Below the pieces are notes generated by a model. That model saw only the letters and a program-made list of their open reading frames with translations, had not been told where the DNA came from and did no database searches. The position numbers and the translations under genes were made by a program. A stretch of 64,000 bases of DNA from an uncultured Lachnospiraceae bacterium (GTDB taxonomy: Bacteria; Bacillota; Clostridia; Lachnospirales; Lachnospiraceae), in NCBI GenBank assembly GCA_910585625.1, contig CAJUFQ010000003.1, positions 67,801 through 131,800 on the forward strand. The letters are read 5' to 3'. Each line of letters starts with the position of its first letter. Position 1 is the first letter of the stretch. Below are positions 25,156-34,766 of the stretch, piece by piece.

Positions 25156-26070
25156 TCACAGCGCCAGCAGGAGTGCAAGACCTAGGGAAACTGCTGTTCC
25201 CAGGAGTTTCATCTGCAGATAGGGCAGCATTGGTAAGTTGCCGTCTTTTACCATGGAGGCAGTCTGCGCAAATCCAGAGAGTCCGCCAAAGGCAGTAAAT
25301 GCAACCATCAGCGGATAGGCAAGGGCAAAATCCAAGCCCTGCCTTGCCGTGTAGGAGATTCCGTTGGTAATTTCCGTACAGCCGATCAGCAGGCATTTCA
25401 ATATAGGGTCGGACACCGGGAGCATGGTCGTCATCTGTGCCAATATGGCGAACATGATGATATAACCGCCCAGCTTTGCCAGTGTTTCAAAACCGTTCAT
25501 AATACCGGCGTCTATGAGCTGAAAGTTCATGGATGCCGTTTTTTGTGGCAAGTGTTCCCCAGGCGTCCGGAACTGGCGTTTGCGGTTCCAGAGCATATAA
25601 AGCACGAGCGGAGGGACATAAAGGATTAAGTATGTGGCAGTTCTGAGGTCTGCCCGCCCCAGGTTTTCATTGAGGATGAAGCTGCCGACAAACATGGGGC
25701 TGATGTTGTTGCAGGCACAGAACAGACGCTGCCCCTCCTCACGGCTCATTTTCCCGGCATTTACTAAATCTGCGGTAATTTTGCTCCCCATTGGGAAACC
25801 GAACAGAAGGCCGGCCGTGAGCGGGTAAATGCCAACGCTGCTGACAGGAAAGATTTTCCCGACAAAGCGATGGATGAGGCGGGCAAAGCTGTCCAGGATC
25901 CCGGAATGAATCAGGATATAGGAAAGTATGGAGAACGGCAGCAACGTGGGAAGCATGTTCTCATACCAGAGATTCAGGCCCACGGAAGCTGCGCCTACAG
26001 ATTCTTCCGGAAAGGCGAGAGTATAAAACAAAAATGCAATTAGAATAATAATGTACAGGATTTTTTTCAT
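25156..26070 (-). CDS. ylbJ: Sporulation integral membrane protein YlbJ
   Basis: The 304-residue polytopic membrane protein has the nucleoside-recognition (Gate) fold with NMLPTLLPFSILSYI near the start, the conserved GFPMGSKI motif and the CNNISPMFVGSFIL segment. In Bacillus ylbJ is expressed in the mother cell and is needed for a normal spore cortex. It faces the coaD group and is divergent from pepD with only 51 bases between them, so the two promoters must lie close together or overlap; I see no clear boxes there. Confidence 0.93.
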   Translation of the reverse strand: MKKILYIIILIAFLFYTLAFPEESVGAASVGLNLWYENMLPTLLPFSILSYILIHSGILDSFARLIHRFVGKIFPVSSVGIYPLTAGLLFGFPMGSKITADLVNAGKMSREEGQRLFCACNNISPMFVGSFILNENLGRADLRTATYLILYVPPLVLYMLWNRKRQFRTPGEHLPQKTASMNFQLIDAGIMNGFETLAKLGGYIIMFAILAQMTTMLPVSDPILKCLLIGCTEITNGISYTARQGLDFALAYPLMVAFTAFGGLSGFAQTASMVKDGNLPMLPYLQMKLLGTAVSLGLALLLAL

Positions 26071-26121
26071 AGTTCATTCTATGAGCCAACTATATAAATA
26101 TACCAATGGAGGAGAGCAATC

Positions 26122-27573
26122 ATGAGAGTATGTGAACAACTGGAACCAAAGAAAGTATTTGCGTATTTTGAGGATATCTGCCAGATTCCCCACGGTTCCC
26201 GGAATACCAAGGCAATCAGCGACTATTGCGTGTCTTTCGCAGAAAGCCATGGGCTTAAGTTTATCCAGGATGAGGACAACAACGTCGTTATTTTTAAGGA
26301 CGCATCCCCAGGCTACGAAGGTTCTGAACCAATTATCATCCAAGGACATCTGGACATGGTATGTGAAAAAGAAAGCGGGGCTGACATTGATTTTGAGAAG
26401 GAAGGGCTGCGTCTATACGTAGACGGTGATTTCCTGAGAGCAGAAGGAACTACGCTCGGCGGCGATGACGGGATTGCCGTTGCCTATGCCCTTGCCATCT
26501 TGGACGATGATTCCCTATGCCATCCGCCGCTGGAAATTGTCTTCACTGTGGATGAGGAAATTGGTATGCTGGGCGCAGAGACAATGGATCTTTCCATGTT
26601 AAAAGGAAGGAAGCTTCTGAATATCGATTCGGACGTGGAGGGCGTTTTCCTGACAAGCTGTGCCGGCGGCCTGCAGGCGACTTGCGAGCTTCCTGTTTCA
26701 AGAATCCAGGCCGAGGGCGTCAGCTATGAAGTCAAAGTCTGCGGCCTGCAGGGCGGACATTCCGGCAGCGAGATAGATAAGGAGCATGGGAATGCCATCA
26801 GGCTGTTGGGCAGGGCGTTGGATACCCTGAACAAAGACGTTCCGTTTGCCATAGAACATATCGAAGGCGGATTGAAAGACAATGCCATCCCCCGGGAAGC
26901 AACGGCGGTAGTTTTGGTGGAATCAGAGGAAGCAGGAGAGGAACTTTGCGCCAATGCAGGGGCATTGGAACAGACGCTGCAGAAAGAGTTTTCGGTTTCA
27001 GACCCAGGCATCAAGATTTCATGCCGTAAATTGGGGAAAGGAATCAAGCCTGTCTTACATGGCAAGTCTGCTTCAAAAATTCTCTTTTTCCTGCGCATGA
27101 TGCCGAATGGCGTGCAGAATATGAGCATGGATATTGCCGGACTGGTGGAAACCTCTCTGAATGCAGGGATTATGAGGCTTACCGAAGATACGTTTACCGT
27201 CTGTTTTGCAGTGCGCAGCAGCGTCACCAGCAGGAAAAGGGATCTTGCAGACCGCCTGACCTTTCTCACGGAATTCCTGGGCGGCGAGATCGCAGTCGGC
27301 GGCGATTATCCGGCATGGGAGTACAAGGCAGATTCCGCCATGCGTGAAATAATGGCTGAGACATACCGCAGCCTGTTCGGTGAAGAACCCAAAATAGAGG
27401 CAATCCATGCCGGCTTGGAGTGCGGGCTATTCTCAGGCAAGATTCCGAATCTGGACTGCATCTCTTTCGGGCCGAATAATTATGACATCCATACGCCGAA
27501 AGAACGCCTGAGCATCTCCTCCACGGAGAAAATTTGGAAATTGATAGTGGAATTTCTTAAGCGCATGAAATAA
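26122..27573 (+). CDS. pepD: Cytosolic non-specific dipeptidase PepD (M20 family)
   Basis: This zinc-dependent aminoacyl-histidine/X-His dipeptidase has 483 residues, the family's usual length. Visible motifs are GHLDMVCEK (metal-binding histidine and aspartate), GGDDGIAVAYALA, the catalytic glutamate pair VDEEIG, and IHAGLECGLF near the C-terminus. GGAGGAG precedes the ATG. It likely recycles peptides in the cytoplasm. No neighbouring peptide transporter is seen. Confidence 0.95.
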   Translation: MRVCEQLEPKKVFAYFEDICQIPHGSRNTKAISDYCVSFAESHGLKFIQDEDNNVVIFKDASPGYEGSEPIIIQGHLDMVCEKESGADIDFEKEGLRLYVDGDFLRAEGTTLGGDDGIAVAYALAILDDDSLCHPPLEIVFTVDEEIGMLGAETMDLSMLKGRKLLNIDSDVEGVFLTSCAGGLQATCELPVSRIQAEGVSYEVKVCGLQGGHSGSEIDKEHGNAIRLLGRALDTLNKDVPFAIEHIEGGLKDNAIPREATAVVLVESEEAGEELCANAGALEQTLQKEFSVSDPGIKISCRKLGKGIKPVLHGKSASKILFFLRMMPNGVQNMSMDIAGLVETSLNAGIMRLTEDTFTVCFAVRSSVTSRKRDLADRLTFLTEFLGGEIAVGGDYPAWEYKADSAMREIMAETYRSLFGEEPKIEAIHAGLECGLFSGKIPNLDCISFGPNNYDIHTPKERLSISSTEKIWKLIVEFLKRMK

Positions 27574-27605
27574 ATATATATAAAAAGCAGACACTCAAGG
27601 GGTCT

Positions 27606-29225
27606 ATGAAATATTTTAAAAAGTTATGTGTCCACTTACTGCTCCTTGCCGTTATGCTGTGCTTCCTAACTGCATGGATTGGCAGTATACAGCAGATTGC
27701 AAAGATTTCCCAGCTTTGGGAAGAAGATACGTCAGAACTCCTGCGCCGCCAGCAAGTGCCGGCAGATCTTTATGCGCTGGCGGCGGAATATGAGGAGAAA
27801 ACCGGATCTTCCAGGTATGCGTACCTGGCTGCGGCCGTCCTTTCCGAAGAAAGCGGGCAGGAACGGCTGGAGGATTACTTAAAGCTTCTTTCCCGCTATT
27901 TTCCGCAGGAAATCCAGTATGCTGCCGAGACAGAGCGTGCCGTCTGGGAGGATCTTAAATATTTCCCGGTACCGCGCAACAAATCTGAGGAAGCCATGGA
28001 TGTCTCTTATGAAAATTCCTGGATGTTTGCGCGTAGCTTTGGCGGCGAGCGTGGGCATGAAGGCACCGACGTCATGGCGTCCGTCAATGAGCGGGGGCGT
28101 TACCCCATTGTCAGCATGACAGATGGTATTGTGGAAAAAGTTGGCTGGCTCAAGCTGGGCGGATACCGTATTGGCATCCGTTCACCCGGCGGCAGTTATT
28201 TTTATTATGCGCATCTCTACGATTATGCGAAAGATTTTAAAGAGGGAGATGAAATCAAGGCCGGGGAACTCCTGGGATTTATGGGTGACAGCGGATATGG
28301 GGAGGAAGGGACAACCGGGCAGTTTGCAGTCCATCTGCATGTTGGCATTTATGTGCCTGGCGCAGATGGGCAGGAAATGAGCCTCAATCCCTATTGGATT
28401 CTGAAATGGCTGGAACCGCAGCGCACATATTTTAAAGAACAGCAAGCCATGCAGGATGATGGGCCTGGGCAAACATATGCAGGAGGGATGGGAATGCGCC
28501 TGGACAAATATCTGGCCGACATGGGCATAGTAACCCGCAGTGAAGTAAAGCAGCAGATCCGCAAAAAACAGGTGTTGGTAAATGGCTCCCTGCCGCAGGG
28601 GGCAAACCAACAGGTTTTCCCGGGCAAGGATGAGATATTATTCCAGGGGCGGGAGGTTGCTTACCAGGAATATGAGTATTTCATGCTCAATAAGCCGATG
28701 GGGTGCGTCAGCGCCGTCACAGACCGGCAGCACCAGACGGTGCTGGAACTGATTACAGAAAAGACCCGCAAGGGCTTATTTCCGGTAGGCAGGCTTGACC
28801 GGGACACGGAAGGCCTGCTTTTAATCACAAATGACGGCGGATTGTCACACAATCTGCTGTCCCCTTACAGACATGTGCCAAAGACTTATTTTGCCAGGGT
28901 CAGAGGAAATGTGGGGGAAGAGGATATCGCGCAGTTTGCGAAAGGACTTGATATCGGAGAGGAAAAAAGGACTTTGCCGGCGAGGCTGCGCACCTTATCC
29001 CATGATGGGGATTTCTCCGAAATAGAGCTTACCATCATGGAAGGGAAGTTCCACCAGGTTAAGCGGATGTTTACGGCGGTTGGCAAAGAGGTCGTATATC
29101 TAAAACGCCTTTCGATGGGAGGATTGGAATTAGACAGCTCCCTGCAGCCTGGGGAATACAGAAGGCTGACGGAAGAAGAGATTGCCTTGTTAAGGCAGGC
29201 AAAGGAGAACGAAAGATTATGTTAG
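27606..29225 (+). CDS. In-frame fusion of an exported M23 peptidase and an RsuA-type pseudouridine synthase
   Basis: One uninterrupted 539-codon frame. Residues 7-26 form a signal anchor. Residues about 140-270 are an M23/LytM endopeptidase with H151, D155, H203 and the HLH pair at 243-245, expected outside the membrane. From residue 297 the sequence is a complete RsuA/RluB-type enzyme: an S4 domain, GRLDRDTEG with catalytic D398, and LTIMEGKFHQVKRM, which acts on rRNA inside the cell. The two parts have opposite expected locations. An AGGAGG and ATG at 28481-28496 could start the second part independently, giving a normal 243-residue synthase. The frame may therefore be two genes whose separating stop is missing, by mutation, sequencing error or nature. 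The HAD gene overlaps its end. Confidence 0.85.
   Translation: MKYFKKLCVHLLLLAVMLCFLTAWIGSIQQIAKISQLWEEDTSELLRRQQVPADLYALAAEYEEKTGSSRYAYLAAAVLSEESGQERLEDYLKLLSRYFPQEIQYAAETERAVWEDLKYFPVPRNKSEEAMDVSYENSWMFARSFGGERGHEGTDVMASVNERGRYPIVSMTDGIVEKVGWLKLGGYRIGIRSPGGSYFYYAHLYDYAKDFKEGDEIKAGELLGFMGDSGYGEEGTTGQFAVHLHVGIYVPGADGQEMSLNPYWILKWLEPQRTYFKEQQAMQDDGPGQTYAGGMGMRLDKYLADMGIVTRSEVKQQIRKKQVLVNGSLPQGANQQVFPGKDEILFQGREVAYQEYEYFMLNKPMGCVSAVTDRQHQTVLELITEKTRKGLFPVGRLDRDTEGLLLITNDGGLSHNLLSPYRHVPKTYFARVRGNVGEEDIAQFAKGLDIGEEKRTLPARLRTLSHDGDFSEIELTIMEGKFHQVKRMFTAVGKEVVYLKRLSMGGLELDSSLQPGEYRRLTEEEIALLRQAKENERLC
28481..28496 (+). promoter_or_regulatory. Internal ribosome site and start for the pseudouridine synthase part
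   Basis: AGGAGGG at 28481-28487 is followed by the in-frame ATG at 28494-28496 (an ATG at 28488 is also in frame but too close). Starting here gives MRLDKYLADMG, the typical first residues of RsuA-family S4 domains. Confidence 0.7.
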
Positions 29226-29884
29226 AGAATATACAGTCCGTCATTTTTGATTTGGACGGCACGCTTGTGGACTCCATGTGGCTATGGCACGACATTGACG
29301 TAGAATTCCTGGAGCAGCGTGGGCTGGCTCTGCCGGAGACTTACCAGCATGATATCGAGGGCATGAGCTTCACGGAGACAGCCGTCTACACCAAAGAGCT
29401 GTTTTGCCTGGGAGAGAGCGTGGAAGAACTGAAATCTATCTGGAACCGGATGGCTTATGAAAAATATAGCAACGAAGTGCCATTCAAGCCTGGGGCAGAA
29501 ACATTCTTGCGTCATTGCAGGCAGCAGGGGATAACGCTTGGCATTGCCACCAGCAACTCCAAGGAACTTGTAGGAGCCGTCATTAACGCGCTCCGCTTCC
29601 AGGCTGATATCCAGGAAATCGTGACGGCATGTGAGGTTGCGCACGGCAAGCCGGCGCCGGACGTTTATCTGGAAGCGGCGAAGAGGTTGTCCACAAGTCC
29701 AGAACGCTGCCTGGTGTTTGAAGACGTCCCTATGGGAATCCGGGCAGGCAAAAATGCCGGGATGCGGGTATGCGCCGTGGAGGATTCTTTCTCCGCACAT
29801 CAGGAAAATGAGAAGCGCAGGCTTGCAGATTACTATATCACAAGCTACGAGCAAGTACTGGATAATACATATGAAATTTTATAG
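29219..29884 (+). CDS. HAD-superfamily hydrolase, beta-phosphoglucomutase-like
   Basis: The 221-residue protein has the HAD nucleophile motif FDLDGTLVDS with D11 and D13, a helical cap domain (about 18-85), a motif II SNS near ATSNSKE, GKPAPDVY (motif III region) and FEDVPMGI (motif IV). Subfamily IA enzymes of this shape are phosphatases or beta-phosphoglucomutases acting on sugar phosphates; the substrate is unknown. The ATG overlaps the end of the preceding frame by seven bases, which suggests translational coupling. Confidence 0.9.
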   Translation: MLENIQSVIFDLDGTLVDSMWLWHDIDVEFLEQRGLALPETYQHDIEGMSFTETAVYTKELFCLGESVEELKSIWNRMAYEKYSNEVPFKPGAETFLRHCRQQGITLGIATSNSKELVGAVINALRFQADIQEIVTACEVAHGKPAPDVYLEAAKRLSTSPERCLVFEDVPMGIRAGKNAGMRVCAVEDSFSAHQENEKRRLADYYITSYEQVLDNTYEIL

Positions 29885-29892
29885 GAGCTGCC

Positions 29893-31875
29893 ATGGATAG
29901 GAAATTTCTGCCAATCTGCCGGGATGACATGCTTGCGCAGGGGATGACACAATTCGATTTTGTATATATTATCGGGGATGCTTACGTGGATCATCCCTCT
30001 TTCGGCCATGCGATTATCAGCCGCCTGCTGGAGGCTCATGGCTATTCAGTCGGCATCATTTCGCAGCCCGACTGGAAGGACAAAGAGAGCATTTCTATCT
30101 ATGGCGAGCCGCGGCTGGCATTTCTGGTCAGCGCCGGGAATATGGATTCCATGGTCAACCATTACAGTGTTTCCAGGCATCCGCGGGAGAAAGACGCCTT
30201 TTCCCCAGGCGGCGTCATGGGAAAACGGCCAGACTATGCTACCGTGGTGTATGGAAACCTCATCCGCCAGACTTATAAGAAAACCCCCATTCTTATCGGC
30301 GGCGTGGAGGCGAGCCTGCGCAGGCTTGCGCACTATGATTACTGGGGCAATAAGGTAAAACGTTCCGTCCTTTTAGACAGCGGCGCGGACATCCTCATGT
30401 ATGGCATGGGAGAAAAAAGCGTCATTGCGCTGGCGGAAGCGTTAGATAGCGGGCTGGCTGTCTCAGATATTACCTTTGTGCCAGGAACCGTGTACAAGAC
30501 CCAAAAAAAAGAAGACATTTATGACGCTGTGTTCCTGCCAGAGTTTCAGGAAGTGAAGGAAGATAGAACGGCTTATGCCAAAAGCTTCTACACGCAGTAT
30601 TGCAATACCGATCCCTTCCGCGGGAAACGTCTGGCAGAAGGCTACCCGAACAAGATTTTTGTCGTACAGAACCCGCCGGCAGAACCTTTAAGCCAGACGG
30701 AGCTGGATGATGTATATGCCTTGCCTTATATGCGGACATACCATCCATCCTATGAAGCATATGGCGGAGTGCCCGCCATATCCGAGGTTAAATTCAGCCT
30801 TACCAGCAGCCGGGGCTGTTTCGGAGGCTGCAGTTTCTGCGCGCTTACTTTCCATCAGGGAAGGATTATACAATCCAGGAGTCATCAGTCGCTTGTAGAA
30901 GAAGCGCAGCTTCTGACGAAAGAAGAGGGGTTTAAGGGCTACATCCACGATGTGGGCGGGCCAACCGCGAATTTCCGTTTTCCGTCATGTAAAAAACAGG
31001 CTTCGGAGGGCGTCTGCCCAGACAAGCAGTGCCTGTTCCCCAAGCCCTGCAAAAATCTAAAGGCCGACCACAAAGATTACCTCAAATTACTGCGCAAGCT
31101 GCGCAGCCTTCCGGGCGTTAAGAAAGTGTTCATCCGTTCCGGCATCCGTTATGATTACTTACTGGCCGACAATGACCGTACCTTCCTGCGGGAACTGTGC
31201 CAATACCATGTCAGCGGCCAGCTGAAAGTGGCTCCGGAGCATATTTCGGACACTGTGTTGCAGAAAATGGGTAAGCCCCCCGCAGCAGTTTACCATGAAT
31301 TTGCCCGTGAATACCAGAAGATGAACGAGCAATTAGGCAAGAAACAGTACCTTGTCCCCTACCTGATGTCTTCGCACCCGGGCTCAACACTGCAGGAGGC
31401 GGTAGAGCTTGCAGAATTCCTAAGGGATTTGGGGTATATGCCGCAGCAGGTCCAGGACTTTTACCCTACGCCATCTACCATCTCCACTTGCATGTATTAC
31501 ACCGGGCTGGATCCACGCACTATGGAGCCGGTATACGTGGCGCATAATCCGCACGAGAAAGCGATGCAGCGTGCTTTGATTCAGTACCGTGACCCTAAAA
31601 ATTACGAGCTGGTGAAAGAGGCTCTTATAAAAGCCGGCCGCAGGGATCTTATTGGCTTCGGGGAGACCTGTCTGATACCGCCCAGGAAGATGGCAGATAC
31701 CAGGAACGCGAAAACTAAGCGGAAATCAGCGTCCGCCCAGAGGCCAGGCACAGGACGAACAGCAAGGCCAGGCATGGGACGAACAGCAAAGCCAGGCACA
31801 AAGAACAGATGTAAGGCGAATCCAGGCAAAAAGCCGGATATGGGCCGGAGCCCGCATAAGAAAGGAAGGCGTTAA
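29893..31875 (+). CDS. YgiQ-family radical SAM protein
   Basis: The 660-residue protein starts with the DUF domain typical of YgiQ, has the radical SAM cluster motif GCFGGCSFC around residue 310, and ends with a basic low-complexity tail from about 605 that includes near-repeats GTGRTARPGMGRTAKPGT. YgiQ is widespread and its reaction is unknown. The tail is rich in Lys, Arg, Pro and Gly and may bind nucleic acid. The stop TAA shares its last base with the ATG of the next gene (TAATG). Confidence 0.93.
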   Translation: MDRKFLPICRDDMLAQGMTQFDFVYIIGDAYVDHPSFGHAIISRLLEAHGYSVGIISQPDWKDKESISIYGEPRLAFLVSAGNMDSMVNHYSVSRHPREKDAFSPGGVMGKRPDYATVVYGNLIRQTYKKTPILIGGVEASLRRLAHYDYWGNKVKRSVLLDSGADILMYGMGEKSVIALAEALDSGLAVSDITFVPGTVYKTQKKEDIYDAVFLPEFQEVKEDRTAYAKSFYTQYCNTDPFRGKRLAEGYPNKIFVVQNPPAEPLSQTELDDVYALPYMRTYHPSYEAYGGVPAISEVKFSLTSSRGCFGGCSFCALTFHQGRIIQSRSHQSLVEEAQLLTKEEGFKGYIHDVGGPTANFRFPSCKKQASEGVCPDKQCLFPKPCKNLKADHKDYLKLLRKLRSLPGVKKVFIRSGIRYDYLLADNDRTFLRELCQYHVSGQLKVAPEHISDTVLQKMGKPPAAVYHEFAREYQKMNEQLGKKQYLVPYLMSSHPGSTLQEAVELAEFLRDLGYMPQQVQDFYPTPSTISTCMYYTGLDPRTMEPVYVAHNPHEKAMQRALIQYRDPKNYELVKEALIKAGRRDLIGFGETCLIPPRKMADTRNAKTKRKSASAQRPGTGRTARPGMGRTAKPGTKNRCKANPGKKPDMGRSPHKKGRR

Positions 31876-32933
31876 TGCAGAGCTTTCAGATTAAGAAAAA
31901 TGAAGCCGGGCAGCGGTTTGATAAGTATTTGAGGAAGCTTCTATCTGAAGCTACGTCCGGTTTCATCTATAAAATGCTGCGCAAGAAAAATATCACGCTC
32001 AACGGAAAGAAAGCGGATGGATCGGAGAAACTCCAGATTGAGGACAAAGTGACCTTATTTTTCAGTGACGAAACATTCGCCAAGTTTGCTTCCCCATCCC
32101 TGGTGAATCCTGAGGAATGTAGCGGCAGTCCCAAGGAAGAGAATGGATATCCCTATGTCCCGCTGGAAATTATCTATGAAGATGCCGATATCCTGATTAT
32201 CAATAAGCCCGCCGGTATGCTGTCCCAGAAATCAGGGCCTGACGATTTCTCTGCCAATGAGTACATCATCGGTTATCTTTTACGGCAGGGCTCTCTTACG
32301 AGAGAAGAACTTGCAACATTTACCCCTTCTGTCTGCAACCGGCTGGACAGGAATACTTCTGGGCTTCTCATCGCAGGAAAGAGCCTAAAAGGACTGCAGG
32401 ACATGGCAGGACAGCTGCGCAGCCGTTCTGTGCAAAAGCATTACCGCTGCCTGGCCAAGGGCTGGCTCCCGGCTGCCCAGACAGCGGAAGGCTGGCTGAA
32501 AAAAGACGGCGCAGGCAACCAGGTACAAGTTTTCCATACCAGGCAGCCGGACAGTAAATATATTCAGACAGGTTATACGCCCCTTACGTACTATATGAAA
32601 GCAGAAACCCCGGAAGGAAAGGGATGCCTGCGGGAGGTGGATTCCGCAAGCATTGCCGGGAGAACAGGCATTTTTACGTTGCTGGACGTGCATCTTGTCA
32701 CCGGGCGGTCACACCAGATCCGGGCGCATTTGGCCTCTCTGGGGCACCCCATTGCCGGGGATAGCAAATATGGTGATGGAGATGTGAACCGATGGTTCCG
32801 AAAATATTACCAAATCCATGCGCAAATGCTTGAGGCATACCGCATCAAGCTTGCCGACGGCAGGGAATTTGAAGCGCCTCCGGGGGAAGCTTTCAGGCGG
32901 GTGTTAAAACTGACCGAAAAGAGGAAAGAATAA
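31875..32933 (+). CDS. RluA-family pseudouridine synthase
   Basis: The 352-residue protein carries an N-terminal S4 domain (QRFDKYLRKLLSEATS), the catalytic motif CNRLDRNTSG with its aspartate, and the family C-terminal motif VTGRSHQIRAHLASLGHPI. It converts uridines in rRNA or tRNA to pseudouridine. The NRLDRNTSG variant in place of HRLDKDTSG is common among clostridial members. The target position is unknown. It overlaps YgiQ and recU by one base on either side (TAATG both times). Confidence 0.93.
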   Translation: MQSFQIKKNEAGQRFDKYLRKLLSEATSGFIYKMLRKKNITLNGKKADGSEKLQIEDKVTLFFSDETFAKFASPSLVNPEECSGSPKEENGYPYVPLEIIYEDADILIINKPAGMLSQKSGPDDFSANEYIIGYLLRQGSLTREELATFTPSVCNRLDRNTSGLLIAGKSLKGLQDMAGQLRSRSVQKHYRCLAKGWLPAAQTAEGWLKKDGAGNQVQVFHTRQPDSKYIQTGYTPLTYYMKAETPEGKGCLREVDSASIAGRTGIFTLLDVHLVTGRSHQIRAHLASLGHPIAGDSKYGDGDVNRWFRKYYQIHAQMLEAYRIKLADGREFEAPPGEAFRRVLKLTEKRKE

Positions 32934-33466
32934 TGCCAACATGGAATTCAAGGGGGCTGCGCGGTTCTACACTGGAGGAATTGATTAACCTTACCAATGA
33001 GAAATATGCGGAGCATGGGCTGGCCCTGATTCAGAAAGTGCCGACTCCCATTACGCCTATTAATATTGATAAAGACAGCCGTCATATCACGCTCGCCTAT
33101 TTTGACCAGAAAAGCACCGTAGATTACATTGGAGCCGTGCAGGGGATACCGGTCTGCTTTGATGCGAAGGAATGCCGTAACGATACGTTCCCCTTGCAGA
33201 ACATCCATCCACACCAGGTGCATTTCATGGAAAAATTCGAAGCGCAGCAGGGAATCGCTTTTCTGCTGGTGTTTTATTCCCATCGGAACGAAGCCTATTA
33301 CCTCCGCTATGAGAAACTGATGGAATTCTGGAGACGTGCAGAAGAGGGCGGCAGGAAAAGCTTCCGTTATGAAGAGCTGGAGCAGGAATATTTCGTTTCC
33401 TCCAGAAACGGCCTTTTAATCCCTTATCTTGACGCTCTTCAGAAAGATTTGCAGAAACGCGGTTGA
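32933..33466 (+). CDS. recU: Holliday junction resolvase RecU
   Basis: RecU is the Firmicutes resolvase that cuts Holliday junctions. The 177-residue protein matches the family start (NSRGLRGSTLEELIN), the catalytic region STVDYIG followed by FDAKEC, and HQVHFMEKFEAQQGIAFLLV. It lies apart from its common partner gene pbp1/ponA. The promoter of the histidine operon overlaps its stop codon. Confidence 0.95.
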   Translation: MPTWNSRGLRGSTLEELINLTNEKYAEHGLALIQKVPTPITPINIDKDSRHITLAYFDQKSTVDYIGAVQGIPVCFDAKECRNDTFPLQNIHPHQVHFMEKFEAQQGIAFLLVFYSHRNEAYYLRYEKLMEFWRRAEEGGRKSFRYEELEQEYFVSSRNGLLIPYLDALQKDLQKRG

Positions 33467-33491
33467 CTTTTTCAGGCGTCTTCGCTATAAT
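33463..33491 (+). promoter_or_regulatory. Promoter of the histidine operon
   Basis: TTGACT at 33463-33468 overlaps the recU stop codon; a 17-base spacer leads to a perfect TATAAT at 33486-33491. The leader of about 70 bases before hisZ is too short for a T-box, and I see no histidine leader peptide in it. Confidence 0.75.
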
Positions 33492-33564
33492 ATGCATGTT
33501 TTAATTTGATAACGTATTAGCATATTAAAGTGAACATTCTAATTACAGAAAGGAATCTTACCAC

Positions 33565-34752
33565 ATGGAACGCAGATTATTACATACCCCGGAAGGGGTT
33601 CGGGATATCTATAATATGGAATGCGCAAGAAAGCGGGTTTTACAGGAAAACTTGCAGGACTTGTTGAAAAAATATGGATATCATGCAATAGAAACGCCCA
33701 CATTTGAGTTTTTTGATATATTCAGCAAGGAAATCGGCACGACGCCCTCCAAGGATTTGTATAAATTTTTTGATAGGGAGGGGAATACGCTGGTACTGCG
33801 TCCCGACATGACGCCTTCCATTGCGAGGTGCGTGGCAAAATATTATGGAGATGAGGAATTCCCGGTACGCCTCTGTTATATGGGGAACACCTTTATCAAT
33901 AATGACAGTTACCAGGGCAGGCTGAAAGAGACGACCCAGCTTGGCGCTGAGCTGGTGGGGGACGATTCCGTAGCGGCAGATGCCGAGGTACTTGCGCTGG
34001 TGGTCGACTCCTTGAAAACCGCAGGGCTTTCAGAATTCCAGATTGGCGTGGGGCATATGGACTTCTTCCGCGGCTTGGTGCAGGCTGCCAACCTGGAGGA
34101 ACGTCTGGAGCAGGAGCTTATCGCACTGATTTCCAACAAAAACTTCTTTGGCGTAGAGGAGCTTGTAGATTCCCTGCAGCTTTCTGGCAGCCTGAAAGAA
34201 CTTTTTTCCATGTTGGGAAATCTCTGCATGACGGACGGCATGATGAACCGGGCGAAAGAGCTTTCTGCTGGCTTCCCGGTAATCTTAAAGGCCTTGGAGC
34301 GGCTGGAATCCTTGATGCAGGCGCTGTCCTGCTATGGCGTGGAAAAGTATGTCACGGTTGAGCTGGGCATGGTCAGCAGCTACTATTATTATACGGGCAT
34401 TATCTTTTCCGGCTATACGTTTGGCAGCGGCGAGCCGATTGTCAAGGGCGGGCGGTATAATAACCTGATGGATTATTTCGGCAAACATGCGCCTTCCATC
34501 GGTTTTGCGGTTGTGATTGACCAGCTGCTGGCCGCGCTGGCACGGCAGAAGATTGACATACCGGCAGAGAATAACCAGACTCTCATCGTATACCGCCGGG
34601 AAAAACAGCAGGAAGCGATTGCACGGGCAGTTTCCCTGCGGGAGCAGAATCTTGGGGCTGCGCTTGTCTGCTGGGCAGACGGCAAGACAGAAGAAGATTA
34701 CCGCTCTTACGCAGAGCGTATGCACACACAGGCTCTGATGTTTATTGAGTAG
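33565..34752 (+). CDS. hisZ: ATP phosphoribosyltransferase regulatory subunit HisZ
   Basis: HisZ is a histidyl-tRNA synthetase-like protein without charging activity that forms the active complex with short-form HisG. The 395-residue protein has the HisRS motif 2-like segment VLRPDMTPSIAR and the histidine-binding GGRYNNLMDYFG region, but is shorter than HisRS and lacks a full anticodon-binding domain. It is the first gene of a five-gene operon, hisZ-hisG-hisD-hisB-hisIE. Confidence 0.94.
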   Translation: MERRLLHTPEGVRDIYNMECARKRVLQENLQDLLKKYGYHAIETPTFEFFDIFSKEIGTTPSKDLYKFFDREGNTLVLRPDMTPSIARCVAKYYGDEEFPVRLCYMGNTFINNDSYQGRLKETTQLGAELVGDDSVAADAEVLALVVDSLKTAGLSEFQIGVGHMDFFRGLVQAANLEERLEQELIALISNKNFFGVEELVDSLQLSGSLKELFSMLGNLCMTDGMMNRAKELSAGFPVILKALERLESLMQALSCYGVEKYVTVELGMVSSYYYYTGIIFSGYTFGSGEPIVKGGRYNNLMDYFGKHAPSIGFAVVIDQLLAALARQKIDIPAENNQTLIVYRREKQQEAIARAVSLREQNLGAALVCWADGKTEEDYRSYAERMHTQALMFIE

Positions 34753-34766
34753 AAACGGAGGGAAGG

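Noticed and set aside
33492..33564. T-box or attenuator controlling the histidine operon
   Set aside because: The leader is only about 70 bases, without a T-box sequence, histidine codon run or terminator hairpin.
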